In this document: piece after piece, positions 44,090 to 53,100 of the stretch
Layout of the letters: the number at the start of each line of letters is the position of its first letter
Numbering within the stretch: the first letter of the stretch is position 1
Source of the DNA: Anaerolineae bacterium
GTDB lineage: Bacteria; Chloroflexota; Anaerolineae; 4572-78; J111
Direction of reading: 5' to 3'
DNA length: 64,000 nt
Assembly (NCBI GenBank): GCA_023151115.1
Contig: JAKLJP010000027.1
Coordinates: 1 to 64,000 of the forward strand
Notes under the pieces: generated by a model
The model's database searches: none
What the model was told of the DNA's origin: nothing
Seen by the model: only the letters and a program-made list of their open reading frames with translations
Translations under genes and position numbers: made by a program

Positions 44090-44899
44090 TCACCTGACCG
44101 GACCCCATTTTGTAGCGACGATAGCCTGTCCCGCCGGACTCAGACTAAATTCTACAAACTTAGCCAGTTCGGGCTGGCTTTGGGGGGGGACCAGCAGTGA
44201 CAACTCGCGGATTAAGGGATAATTTCCCTCGGTCAGGCTGTCGAGGGAGGGCGGGACGCCCTCAAGCGAGACGGCGTAAACTTTCTCTGTTACCAGCGCC
44301 AGCGAAACGTAACCCACCGCGCCCGCATGGTGAGCCACATAGTCAATGACGGCTTGACTGTTGGGCAAAACAATCGCTGTGGGGGTGACGCGCTCATCGG
44401 CCATGACCAGCGCTTCAAAAGCGGCCCGTGTGCCGGAACCATCTTCCCGGCTGACCACCTGGATTGGCCCGGCCCGGCCGTCTACCTCCTGCCAGTTGAG
44501 CAGCCGCCCGCTGAAAATGTCTCGCACCTGGAGCAGGGGGAGATTCTCGATTTTGTGGTCAGGGTGCAGGATCACTGCCACAGCATCGCGGGCAATAGGG
44601 ATAGAACGGACTGCTCCCGGCAGGTTTTGGGTCGGCCAGGAAACCAGGCCCAGATCCACCCGGCCCGACTCGACCAATGTTTGGCCTAAGTGTGAGCCGC
44701 CGCCCTGGATGTCGAAGGTGATGTGGGGTTGTTGGGCGCTGTAAGCGGCAGCCAGATCGGCTAAAAGCGGGGCCATGCTGGTCGAACCGGCCGCTTTGAG
44801 AACTACCGGCGGCGGTGGGGTGACAGTAGCCAGGCAGGCGGAGAGGAAGAGAAGGATGAAGGCGGAAGGCGGAAGGCGGAAAGAAAAATGTAATTTCAT
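44090..44899 (-). CDS. PstS-like substrate-binding lipoprotein
   Basis: 269 residues. Signal peptide with lipobox LFLSAC, a short Thr/Pro tether, then a phosphate-binding-protein fold: LKAAGSTSMAPLLADLAAAY, FDIQGGGSHLGQTL, VSREDGSGTRAAFEAL and GAVGYVSLAL. The SREDGSGTR loop is the oxyanion-binding motif. It could bind phosphate or another oxyanion. No pst permease genes are near. The signal-peptide codons for RLPPSAFIL come from GCGGAAG heptamer repeats (44852-44890). Confidence 0.84.
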   Translation of the reverse strand: MKLHFSFRLPPSAFILLFLSACLATVTPPPPVVLKAAGSTSMAPLLADLAAAYSAQQPHITFDIQGGGSHLGQTLVESGRVDLGLVSWPTQNLPGAVRSIPIARDAVAVILHPDHKIENLPLLQVRDIFSGRLLNWQEVDGRAGPIQVVSREDGSGTRAAFEALVMADERVTPTAIVLPNSQAVIDYVAHHAGAVGYVSLALVTEKVYAVSLEGVPPSLDSLTEGNYPLIRELSLLVPPQSQPELAKFVEFSLSPAGQAIVATKWGPVR

Positions 44900-44918
44900 C
44901 CTTCATCCTTCCGCCTTT
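44852..44918. repeat. GCGGAAG heptamer repeat pair overlapping the PstS-like signal peptide
   Basis: GATGAAGGCGGAAGGCGGAA and a further unit (44854-44880) face CATCCTTCATCCTTCCGCC (44897-44915). The left arm is within the start of the PstS-like gene; the right arm reaches the uppP stop. Confidence 0.82.
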
Positions 44919-45732
44919 ATCCTTTAATAAGGGCGACGGCAATGACAATAAGGCTCAGGATGACCCGGTAGGCGACAAAGGTGTACATGGAGTGACCTTG
45001 CAGGTAGCTCAGTAGCCAGCGAATGCAAAAGTAACCGGAAACGGCGGCGGCGATAAAACCCACAGTCAAGGCCGGTAGTTCAGCGGTGAGATTTCCGGCC
45101 TCTACCAAATCCTTCAAAGCCACCACCCCGGCGCCACCCAGGGCGGGAATAGACATGAGAAAGCTAAAACGGGCCGCCGCCGGGCGGGTGAAGCCGCGCA
45201 GCATACCGCCGGTGATAGTTGCCCCGGAACGGCTCACACCGGGAATCATGGCCGCTACCTGCCAAAGTCCGACAACGATGGCATCGAGCCAACCCACGCT
45301 CTCCACTTGACGCGCCCGCGAGCCAAAAAATTCGGCAATGACCAGAATGATGGAGGTAACGCCGATAAATATCCCCACATAAACCGGCGCAGAGAAGAAG
45401 GACTCGAAAAAGTCTTTGAACAGCACCCCGAAAACCACCGCCGGAATAGTGGCAATGACTACCAGCCAACCCAGTTTGGCCTCAAAGGTTGCCAGCGGTT
45501 GCCTTTTGATTAACCCCTGGAGAACACCCTGGACAATTAGCCAGATATCGCGCCAGAAATAGATAAAAACCCCAACCAGCGTACCCCACTGCACCAGCAC
45601 TTCAAAGGTAAAGGGCGCATCGGGCCAGCCCAGCAGCCAGGGCACCAATACCAAATGGCCGGAACTAGAAACAGGAATGTATTCGGTTAATCCCTGGACA
45701 AGGCCGAGGATGAGGGCTTGGAAAAGGTCCAT
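44917..45732 (-). CDS. uppP: Undecaprenyl-diphosphatase
   Basis: 271 residues, about eight membrane helices. The family signatures ALILGLVQGLTEYIPVSSSG and MIPGVSRSGATITGG are intact. It recycles undecaprenyl diphosphate to the monophosphate used for cell wall and for the polyprenyl-linked sugars of the GT2/GT39 sets in this window. The start is ATG 45732, preceded by GGAGTTTCCCAAA; the frame continues upstream to 45828 only through a repeat region and lacks homology there. Confidence 0.93.
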   Translation of the reverse strand: MDLFQALILGLVQGLTEYIPVSSSGHLVLVPWLLGWPDAPFTFEVLVQWGTLVGVFIYFWRDIWLIVQGVLQGLIKRQPLATFEAKLGWLVVIATIPAVVFGVLFKDFFESFFSAPVYVGIFIGVTSIILVIAEFFGSRARQVESVGWLDAIVVGLWQVAAMIPGVSRSGATITGGMLRGFTRPAAARFSFLMSIPALGGAGVVALKDLVEAGNLTAELPALTVGFIAAAVSGYFCIRWLLSYLQGHSMYTFVAYRVILSLIVIAVALIKG

Positions 45733-45754
45733 TTTGGGAAACTCCTTTATACGG

Positions 45755-45846
45755 GTAGACGGCACCCCTTCGGGTGCGCCGAAGGGCGTAGACAGTAGAC
45801 AGTAGACGGGGACTCTTCCCCTGTTCACCGTCTACCGTCTACTTTT
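45755..45846. repeat. GTAGACA heptamers with hairpin, overlapping the tgt stop
   Basis: CCCCTTCGGGTGCGCCGAAG (45765-45784) precedes four GTAGACA units (45788-45807); GTCTACCGTCTAC closes the inverted pair (45830-45842). The tgt stop TAG and its final Ser-Arg-Arg codons come from the right arm. Confidence 0.85.
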
Positions 45847-46953
45847 TACGGGTTGGTAACTTGCCAGGAAGTGATCCTTGTACTCCACAAACGTGCCGTC
45901 GAGAATAGATTGGCGGATGCGGCGCATGGTGTCGAGCATGAAGTGGAGATTGTGCAGGGTGGTCAGGCGCAGGGCCAGAATCTCTTGGGCGATGAGCAGA
46001 TGGCGCAGGTAGGCCAGGCTGAAGGTGCGGCAGGTGTAGCATAGGCAGTCCGCTTCGATGGGATTTTTATCTTGGGCAAAGCGGGCGTTGCGGAGATTGA
46101 CCCGGCCCTGTTTGGTGAAGACCGCGCCATTGCGGGCAATGCGAGTCGGCAGCACGCAATCAAATTGGTCTACGCCGCGGGCGACGCACTCAAATAAATC
46201 CTCCGGGCTGCCCACACCCATCAGATAGCGTGGCTTGTGACGGGGCAAAAGAGGATGCATGACCTCCAGCATCTCATGCATTTGGGCTTTGGTTTCGCCC
46301 ACACTCAACCCACCGATGCCGTAGCCGGGAAAATCCAGCGCGGCCAAAAATTCGGCGCTCTGCGCCCGCAAATCGGCAAAAACACCACCCTGGACAATAC
46401 CGTAAAGCGCCTGATCGGAGCGAGTTTGGGCCACTTTGCAGCGCTCGGCCCAGCAATGCGTCCGGGCTAAAGCTTTGATATTATAGTCGTAATCATGGGG
46501 CGGCGGGCACTCGTCGAAGGCCATGATGATGTCGGCCCCCAGCTTTTCCTCGACAGCGATGACCGACTCCGGGGTAAAGCGGTGATAGGAGCCGTCAATG
46601 TGGGAGCGAAAGGTCACGCCGTCGTCGTCAATTTTGCGTAGCCCTTCCAGGCTGAACACCTGGAAGCCGCCTGAGTCGGTCAGGATAGGCCGGGGCCACT
46701 GCATAAAAGCATGCAGCCCACCGAAATCGGCGATCAGGTCAGCGCCGGGCCGCAGGTAGAGGTGGTAGGTGTTGCTCAGAATGAGGGTCGCGCCCAATTC
46801 TTGCAAATCGGCGGGGGTCAGCGTTTTGACCGTGGCCTGGGTGCCCACCGGCGCAAACACCGGCGTCGGGATGTCGCCGTGAGGGGTGTGAATAATCCCC
46901 GCGCGGGCGGCGGTGCGGGTGTCTTCGGTTAGAAGTTCGAATGAAAAAGCCAT
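45832..46953 (-). CDS. tgt: Queuine/preQ1 tRNA-guanine transglycosylase
   Basis: 373 residues, the usual bacterial length. N-terminus TRTAARAGIIHTPHGDIPTPVF, the substrate loop TDSGGFQVFSL, the nucleophile region FDCVLPTRIARNG and the zinc site CLCYTCRTF with the later LHNLHF. It exchanges guanine 34 in tRNAs for Asp, Asn, His and Tyr with preQ1. No other queuosine genes are in the window. The last residues are encoded by repeat DNA. uppP follows 99 bases downstream. Confidence 0.95.
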   Translation of the reverse strand: MAFSFELLTEDTRTAARAGIIHTPHGDIPTPVFAPVGTQATVKTLTPADLQELGATLILSNTYHLYLRPGADLIADFGGLHAFMQWPRPILTDSGGFQVFSLEGLRKIDDDGVTFRSHIDGSYHRFTPESVIAVEEKLGADIIMAFDECPPPHDYDYNIKALARTHCWAERCKVAQTRSDQALYGIVQGGVFADLRAQSAEFLAALDFPGYGIGGLSVGETKAQMHEMLEVMHPLLPRHKPRYLMGVGSPEDLFECVARGVDQFDCVLPTRIARNGAVFTKQGRVNLRNARFAQDKNPIEADCLCYTCRTFSLAYLRHLLIAQEILALRLTTLHNLHFMLDTMRRIRQSILDGTFVEYKDHFLASYQPVKSRR

Positions 46954-46960
46954 AATCCGT

Positions 46961-47039
46961 TAAATGTTGAAGGTTGAAGGTTGAACGTTCAACCTATAAA
47001 CTTGCAACCTTGCTACCTGCTACTCTGTAACCTGTTTCA
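46961..47039. repeat. GTTGAAG heptamer repeat upstream of tgt
   Basis: TGTTGAAGGTTGAAGGTTGA with a palindromic GAACGTTC, then ACCTTGCTACCTGCTACTC. Lies between tgt and the next inverted repeat. Confidence 0.7.
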
Positions 47040-47122
47040 CAAACCGGGCTATTATAGCATAAGCCTCAGAGAGGACGAAAAGTAGAGGGTGGTATGTTGG
47101 TTATTTGTTACTACTCAGGCTC

Positions 47123-47212
47123 ATGTCATTTCGAGACCGAAGGTCGAGAAATCCCTAGGGCGCAATACGTATAAGGTATCGGGGATTTCTCCCTGCGGTC
47201 GGAATAACATGG
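47123..47212. repeat. REP-like inverted repeat, GTCATTTCGAG family
   Basis: ATGTCATTTCGAGACCGAAG (47123-47142) faces CCTGCGGTCGGAATAACAT (47192-47210). A relative lies at 61296-61389. The remaining DNA up to 47400 is AT-rich and holds the promoter candidate at 47300. Confidence 0.65.
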
Positions 47213-47299
47213 CAGTTACGGTTATTTTTTAGGTCGAGCTAAATTATTGCAAATCCAATAATATTGAAATCAAATTGTAAGGTTAACAGGGGGAATCTA

Positions 47300-47308
47300 T
47301 GATATACT
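47300..47308 (+). promoter_or_regulatory. Putative extended -10 promoter of the AAA_35-kinase operon
   Basis: TGA then TATACT (47303-47308); about 180 bases of leader would precede the start at 47490. Confidence 0.45.
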
Positions 47309-47404
47309 TAATTTGTAGCCTTTGGCGCACTCTGTTAATCTATGTTAAAATAAAATAGCATTTTGTGACGCCATTCACAAGTATAGCCGAATAGCCGGGT
47401 CTTT

Positions 47405-47468
47405 ACCAAACCGAATGAGCCGACCTCGCTTTAGACGCAGCGCTGCGTTTAGAGGAGGTCGGTTTGGT
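47405..47468 (+). promoter_or_regulatory. Palindromic leader with two alternative stems
   Basis: Outer arms ACCAAACCGA (47405-47414) and TCGGTTTGGT (47459-47468) compete with CCGACCTC (47420-47427) and GAGGTCGG (47455-47462). The centre is the perfect palindrome ACGCAGCGCTGCGT (47435-47448). It lies 9 bases before the Shine-Dalgarno of the operon. Confidence 0.6.
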
Positions 47469-47476
47469 TTAGGGTT

Positions 47477-47484
47477 GAGGGAGG
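47477..47484 (+). promoter_or_regulatory. Ribosome-binding site deciding the start at 47490
   Basis: GAGGGAGG with 5 bases to GTG 47490. An ATG at 47415 is in frame but lies inside the palindrome and has no such site. Confidence 0.65.
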
Positions 47485-47489
47485 TTTCA

Positions 47490-50117
47490 GTGAGGGGTAA
47501 CCAATCTGCCGAGCGGTTGGACATCCGTGTAGCGGGCAATATTCATCTGACGCCGGAAGTTGAAACTGTTTTGCGAAAGATGTTTGGCGCCTTCAGGCAA
47601 ATTGCCGTCGAAGCGGAATTTGGACGGGGTTTTAGCGGCAGCCGCACCTTTCGGGTGCGGCTGGTTGAGCGGGGCGGCCGGGCTTATTTACCGACGGCCA
47701 TCAAAATAGCGCCGGCCGGGTTAATTCAAAGGGAATGGGAGGCGTATCAAACCTGGGTTGAGCATACCATTCCTAATATTGCCCAGTTAAAGGACGCACC
47801 GGTCTTTCCAGCGGGCAGCCAGTGGGGCGGCTTGCATTACAGCTTGGTTGGCGATGGCACGTTTCCGGTGCAAAGTTTGCGCGATTACAGCCAGGGGGCC
47901 ACCCTCGAAGACTTGTGCTGGGTGTTAGAGAACCGTCTTTTTGAAATCATCGGCTCCAATTGGTGGCTGGACAGCCGCACAAACCGCGCCTTCCAGATGC
48001 AATCAGACTATGACCTGGTGCTGCCGGTCAACTTGCTGTTTAAATTCAGTGAGGCAGCCCCCGCCGGAACATCCATTATCGAAGCCAGTGATCGCCTGCC
48101 GGCGTTTGCCGGCGCTGCCGGGGATAATGTTCAGCTCAAAGGGTTTGTTGTTGTTAAAGCCGACCAGAAGCGGCAAGAATTAACCCTCAATTTTCCCCCA
48201 GTACCGGAGGGGCACGCCCCGCTTTCTTATCGAGTCCGGGTGACGGATGTGCCCGATATAGCCGCTTATCAAACCGGGCAAGTGGTTGAGGCGATAGCAG
48301 GGGTGGTGACAGCCACCCGTCACGATCAGTTAGTTGGTCAGGTCCAGCAGGCGTTGGGTGAAGCGGTTGATACCTCGGCGGGGAGGGTGGTTTTGTCCAC
48401 TCGTGCCGAGGTTGGGATAAGTTCATCTTCCGGGTTGAAGCAAAATCACCGCTCAGCCGAGGTTCAAGGCGTATTTCCGGCCTCTTTGCCAAACCCTTTG
48501 CTCAGCTATCAAAACCTGCTGCGTGATTTTCTGCCGGTGAAAAATTCGACCATTCACGGCGATTTGAACCTGGAAAATATTCTGGTAGACCCGGCTACCC
48601 GCGAGGTCAGCCTGATTGATTTTGCCACCGTCCGCCAGGGCCATGTGCTGCACGACCTGCTGCGTTTGGAGACAGAGGTTTTGGTGACGCTCATCCCGCC
48701 CATTTTGGCCGAAGGCGGCTGGCCGGCGGAAACAATCGTGCCTTTTTATGAACACCTGAATCGAATGACCTGGCAGAGTGATGAGGCTGCTGCCCCCGAA
48801 TTATCTTACCCGGCCTTAAACAAACCCTTCGCAATGCTGCGGGTCATTCGCAAGATGGCTCGTAAATGCCTGTTTAACCTGGATGATTGGCGAGAATATT
48901 CACGCGGTTTGGTCATATATTTGTTGGGTGCGCTAAAGTTCAAACCCCTCGATGATTTGCCTACCGCCCCTCTGCCCAAACAGGTAGCTTTTTGGGGGGC
49001 GGCCAGCGCCCAACAGTGGCTTGAAAGCTCCGCACCACAGCCTAAACCTCGACTTGCCCAGAGCCGGCCCGCAGCCGGAACGCGGTCGAGAAAATCATCC
49101 TTTGAAATAGAGCCTCCCTTTGGCACCATGCGCCCTGACTCCCCCTTCTACATCGAGCGCGAAGCCGACGAGCAGTGCTGGCGGCAGCTTAACAGCCCTT
49201 ACGCGGCGACCCTTTTCGCGCAAGCCCCCATGCAAACGGGGAAAAGTTCGCTGCTGCGCCGGCTGCTGTACCAGGTTAAGCAAAGCGGAGAGCAGCGGTA
49301 TGCTTACATTGACTTTCAAAAATTTACCGAACAATATTTGGCGGATGAGGAGAACTTTTTTATCCAACTGTGTCTGATGATCGGCGATGCCCTGGGCCTG
49401 CCCGAAGCGATTGATCAGTACTGGTCGGGCCGGCGGACGCACATTATCAAATGCAGTCATTACCTGTCGGATTATATTATCCCCCGGCTCAAGGGGCCGT
49501 TTATTCTGGCGATGGATGAAGTGGAGCGAATGCAGGCCTGCCCGTTTCGAGGTAATTTTTTTGGCATGCTGCGCACCTGGCATAATGACCGGGTAGCCAA
49601 TGAACATTTTGCCCAGATGACGCTGTTTCTGAGCAGTTCAACCGACCCCTACTTGTTGATTGACAATCCCAATCAATCCCCTTTCAATGTGGCTACCCCG
49701 GTTACCCTGCAAGATTTTACTCTGGACGAGGTGGCCGAACTGAACCGCCGGCACTATTCGCCGCTAAGCCCATCTGACCTGGAGTCGTTGACGGATTTGG
49801 TGGGGGGACATCCCTTTTTAACCCGCCTGGCCCTGTATCTGCTGGCGCGTGGTAAAGTGGACCTGCCGGCTCTGTTAACCCACGCCACCGAGGATCATGG
49901 ACCTTTTGGTGAACATCTGCGTCACTACCTGCGTCGGGTTTTAGGCAAACCGGAGCTAAAACAAGCCTTAACATTGATAGTTCACCAGCGCAGCCTGGAA
50001 GAAAATGATATTTTTCATCGGCTGCGGGAAGCGGGTTTGATTAAACGGGTGGGGCGGCAAGTGGTTTTTCGGAACAAATTGTATGAGCAATATTTCAAGG
50101 AGCGCCTGAATGGTTAA
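47490..50117 (+). CDS. APH-like kinase domain - AAA_35 NTPase fusion
   Basis: 875 residues from GTG 47490 (900 from ATG 47415). The N-terminal ~500 residues form an aminoglycoside-phosphotransferase-like fold, with AIKIA as candidate Lys strand, catalytic HGDLNLENIL (356-365) and metal-binding IDFATV (376-381); it probably matches a ternary-complex-associated domain described in conflict systems (TCAD9-like; from memory). The C-terminal domain is AAA_35 with Walker A APMQTGKSS (579-587) and Walker B FILAMDEVERM. Its stop overlaps the next gene by 8 bases, so both are made together. Confidence 0.83.
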   Translation: MRGNQSAERLDIRVAGNIHLTPEVETVLRKMFGAFRQIAVEAEFGRGFSGSRTFRVRLVERGGRAYLPTAIKIAPAGLIQREWEAYQTWVEHTIPNIAQLKDAPVFPAGSQWGGLHYSLVGDGTFPVQSLRDYSQGATLEDLCWVLENRLFEIIGSNWWLDSRTNRAFQMQSDYDLVLPVNLLFKFSEAAPAGTSIIEASDRLPAFAGAAGDNVQLKGFVVVKADQKRQELTLNFPPVPEGHAPLSYRVRVTDVPDIAAYQTGQVVEAIAGVVTATRHDQLVGQVQQALGEAVDTSAGRVVLSTRAEVGISSSSGLKQNHRSAEVQGVFPASLPNPLLSYQNLLRDFLPVKNSTIHGDLNLENILVDPATREVSLIDFATVRQGHVLHDLLRLETEVLVTLIPPILAEGGWPAETIVPFYEHLNRMTWQSDEAAAPELSYPALNKPFAMLRVIRKMARKCLFNLDDWREYSRGLVIYLLGALKFKPLDDLPTAPLPKQVAFWGAASAQQWLESSAPQPKPRLAQSRPAAGTRSRKSSFEIEPPFGTMRPDSPFYIEREADEQCWRQLNSPYAATLFAQAPMQTGKSSLLRRLLYQVKQSGEQRYAYIDFQKFTEQYLADEENFFIQLCLMIGDALGLPEAIDQYWSGRRTHIIKCSHYLSDYIIPRLKGPFILAMDEVERMQACPFRGNFFGMLRTWHNDRVANEHFAQMTLFLSSSTDPYLLIDNPNQSPFNVATPVTLQDFTLDEVAELNRRHYSPLSPSDLESLTDLVGGHPFLTRLALYLLARGKVDLPALLTHATEDHGPFGEHLRHYLRRVLGKPELKQALTLIVHQRSLEENDIFHRLREAGLIKRVGRQVVFRNKLYEQYFKERLNG

Positions 50118-53100
50118 TCAAGCGATGAAACTGGCAGTTGGCGGTCCGGTTCAAGCTAAATATGGCACTTACCTGTCACGTCCGGCGGATGAGCAGTTGC
50201 TGCAGGCCTGCCTGGCCGGCAAGTTTGCCTATGTGCTGGCCTGCCGCCAGATTGGTAAATCCAGCCTGATGTTTGCTACTTCGGAAAAGCTGTCTAAAGC
50301 GGGGGTCAGAACTGCCTTAATTGATCTGAACAGTATCGGTCTGAGCGTTGAGGCCGACAGCTGGTACTTTAGCCTGATTGTCGAACTGGCCCGCCGGCTT
50401 GAACTGGCAGTTGAGGTGGAAAGTTGGTGGGAAGAGCGCCCCCGCCTGTCAACGCCAAACCAACGCTTTTTGCAATTTTTGCGAGAAGTCGTGCTGGCCG
50501 AAATATCCACCCCGGTGGTTATTTTTGTGGACGAAATTGATATGACCTTGAGCCTGGGCTTTACCGATGATTTCTTTGCCGCTATTCGCTCTGTGCATAA
50601 CGACCGAGCGCACTACCCTGACCTGCATCGGTTAACTTTTGTGCTGTCGGGGGTGGCGACCCCGGACGAGCTGATAAAAGACCACACCCGCACCCCCTTT
50701 AATGTAAGCCAGGCGATTACCCTGCGCGATTTTACCAAAGAAGAGTGCGACCCCTTCCGGCTGGAAATTGAAACCAAGTACCCGGCGCAGGCGTTGACTT
50801 ATTTTAACCAGATTTATACCTGGACCAGCGGTCACCCTTATCTGACCCAGAAATTGTGCGACGCCCTGCTCAAGGCCGATGCGCTGGAAATAGAAGCCGA
50901 TGCCTCGCCGGTGGATGGCCTGGTGCGGAAACTCTTTTTGGCGGCCGAGGCGCGGAGTGAGGACAACATTCAGTTTGTCCAGACCCGCGTCACCAGTGAT
51001 CCCCATGCCCATGATATGCTCAAAATCTACAAGCGTGTTTTAGGAGAAAAGCCGGTGCTCGACGATGAACAATCGCCGCCGATCAACCGGCTGAAGTTGT
51101 ATGGGCTGGTGGTGGCCCGCAATGGCCGGCTGGAGCTGCGGAACAAACTTTATAGTCACGCTTTTGATTTGACCTGGATTGGTGAAATGTTAGCCAATGT
51201 CAGATTAGGCTTGCCCAACCGTTACAAAATTTTACAACAAATCGGCCAGGGCGGCTTTGCCACTGTCTATCTGGCCGAACTCCACGATACCAGCCAGACC
51301 CAATCGGTGGCCTTGAAGGTGCTTAAAACGCCCGGCTACAACGATACCACCCAGGTGAAGCGGTTCAAACAAGAGGCCCGCGCTGTCGCCCGGCTGGAAC
51401 ATCCCAACATCATTCGCATTCTCGAAACCAGCGCCGATGAGGAGCCGTCGTTTATTGCCATGGAGTACATTGGCGGCGGAACGCTGCGCGATAAATTAAA
51501 GCTGGGACCACTGCCCCGCAGCGAGGCGGTCAACATTGTGCGCCAGATTGGGGCGGCGCTGCATTATGCCCACAGCCAGGGCATCATTCACCGGGATGTT
51601 AACCCCAATAACATTTTGTTGGACACCTCGCAGGAGCCGGTGCGGCCGGTTTTAACCGACTTTGGCCTGGTCAAACTTTTGCTGCGTGATGAGCACTCCC
51701 AGATATCCAGCACTTCGATTATCGGCACGCTCGATTATATGGCCCCGGAGCAGTGGCGGCAGGAAACTCCCACCCCGGCCACCGACCAGTATGCTCTGGC
51801 GATTACCTTCTACGAGATGTTGACCAATCGCCACCCCTTCGAGAGCCGGTCGGGCTATTACAAGTTGATGAACCAGCATCTGGACGAGCCTCTGCCCTTA
51901 CTGTCGGAGGTGATGCCGGAGATTGGCTCTTTTTTTGATGCCATTTTGCGCCGGGCCGCGGCCAAAGAGCCGGCCAGCCGTTTTGAGAGTATTGCCGCTT
52001 TTACGGCGGCTTTAGAAGAAGCCAACCGGCAGGCCGAAGAGGTGGAACGGGTGGCTTTACAAGACCAGGCCGCCAAATTTGTCGAGGCGGCCCGCAGTTA
52101 TATTCAAAAAGGCCGCTACCATGCGGATCGCGCCTTGGCCATGATCGAGGCGGCTTTGGAAACCTACCCCGGCTTCCTCGATGCCTTGAGTTTGCGGGGC
52201 AAACTCTATGTGCAGCAAGATCAACTGGAAAGGGCGCTGGCCGATTACCAACAGGCGTTTGAGCAAAACCCCAACCTGACCTCTGAAATTGGTCAGGAGT
52301 ATCTAAAGGTTCTAAATCGCACGGCTGAAAGTCATTGGGAGCGCCGGCAATTTGCCGAAGCCGTCAACCATTACGAAGCCATCTGGCAGCTTTTTGCCAG
52401 CGCCGCCAGACAGACGGAGCCCACGAATGAAATTTGGCAAAAAGTGCGCCTGCGGCTGATTGAGTATCATCATCACGAGGCCAATATGGCTTATGCTTCG
52501 GGACATCCTGCCCAGCCGGATGAGGCCGTCCAACTGCTGCAACAGAAAATCCGGGTATTGGAAAGCCTGGCGGCCGGCAGTGAAACGGATGATTTGCGGG
52601 ATAAACTCAACCAGTTGCGGGTCAACCAGTATGAAACCATGATCAGGGTGGCCCAGGGCGCGATAGAGGAGGCCGGCGCCAAAGACACCCAGGTTCGCTT
52701 TAGCAGTGAAGACATTTTTCAGCATTACAGCGCGCTCGACGAGGCGTACCAGGCGTTGCTTGACCTTGAGTCGGGGCAAACCCATTGGGCGGAGAGCCGT
52801 CGCAAAAAAATAAAAGAGTGCGCCGAAGCGCGGGTGATGTTTGGTATCAGGGCGTTGAATAAACTTGAGCCGGATTATCAGGCGGCGCTGCGGCACTACA
52901 AAGCGGTTCTTGACCTTGAGCAGAGCAAGTACCCAGGCTTGGCCCAGGAACTACACCTGAATTTGCCTCATAAGATTGCGGAATTAGAGCTTAAAGCCGA
53001 CCACGATGGCAAGTACAGTGAAGTGATGCGTTTGATTGAGGCCAGGGAATACGCCAAAGCCTTGGAACGGCTTGACCAGGAGTTTGTGCAGACCGGCAAT

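Noticed and set aside
45733..45828. Longer N-terminus for UppP
   Set aside because: It would translate the GTAGACA repeat and a hairpin; the family N-terminus and ribosome-binding site begin at 45732.
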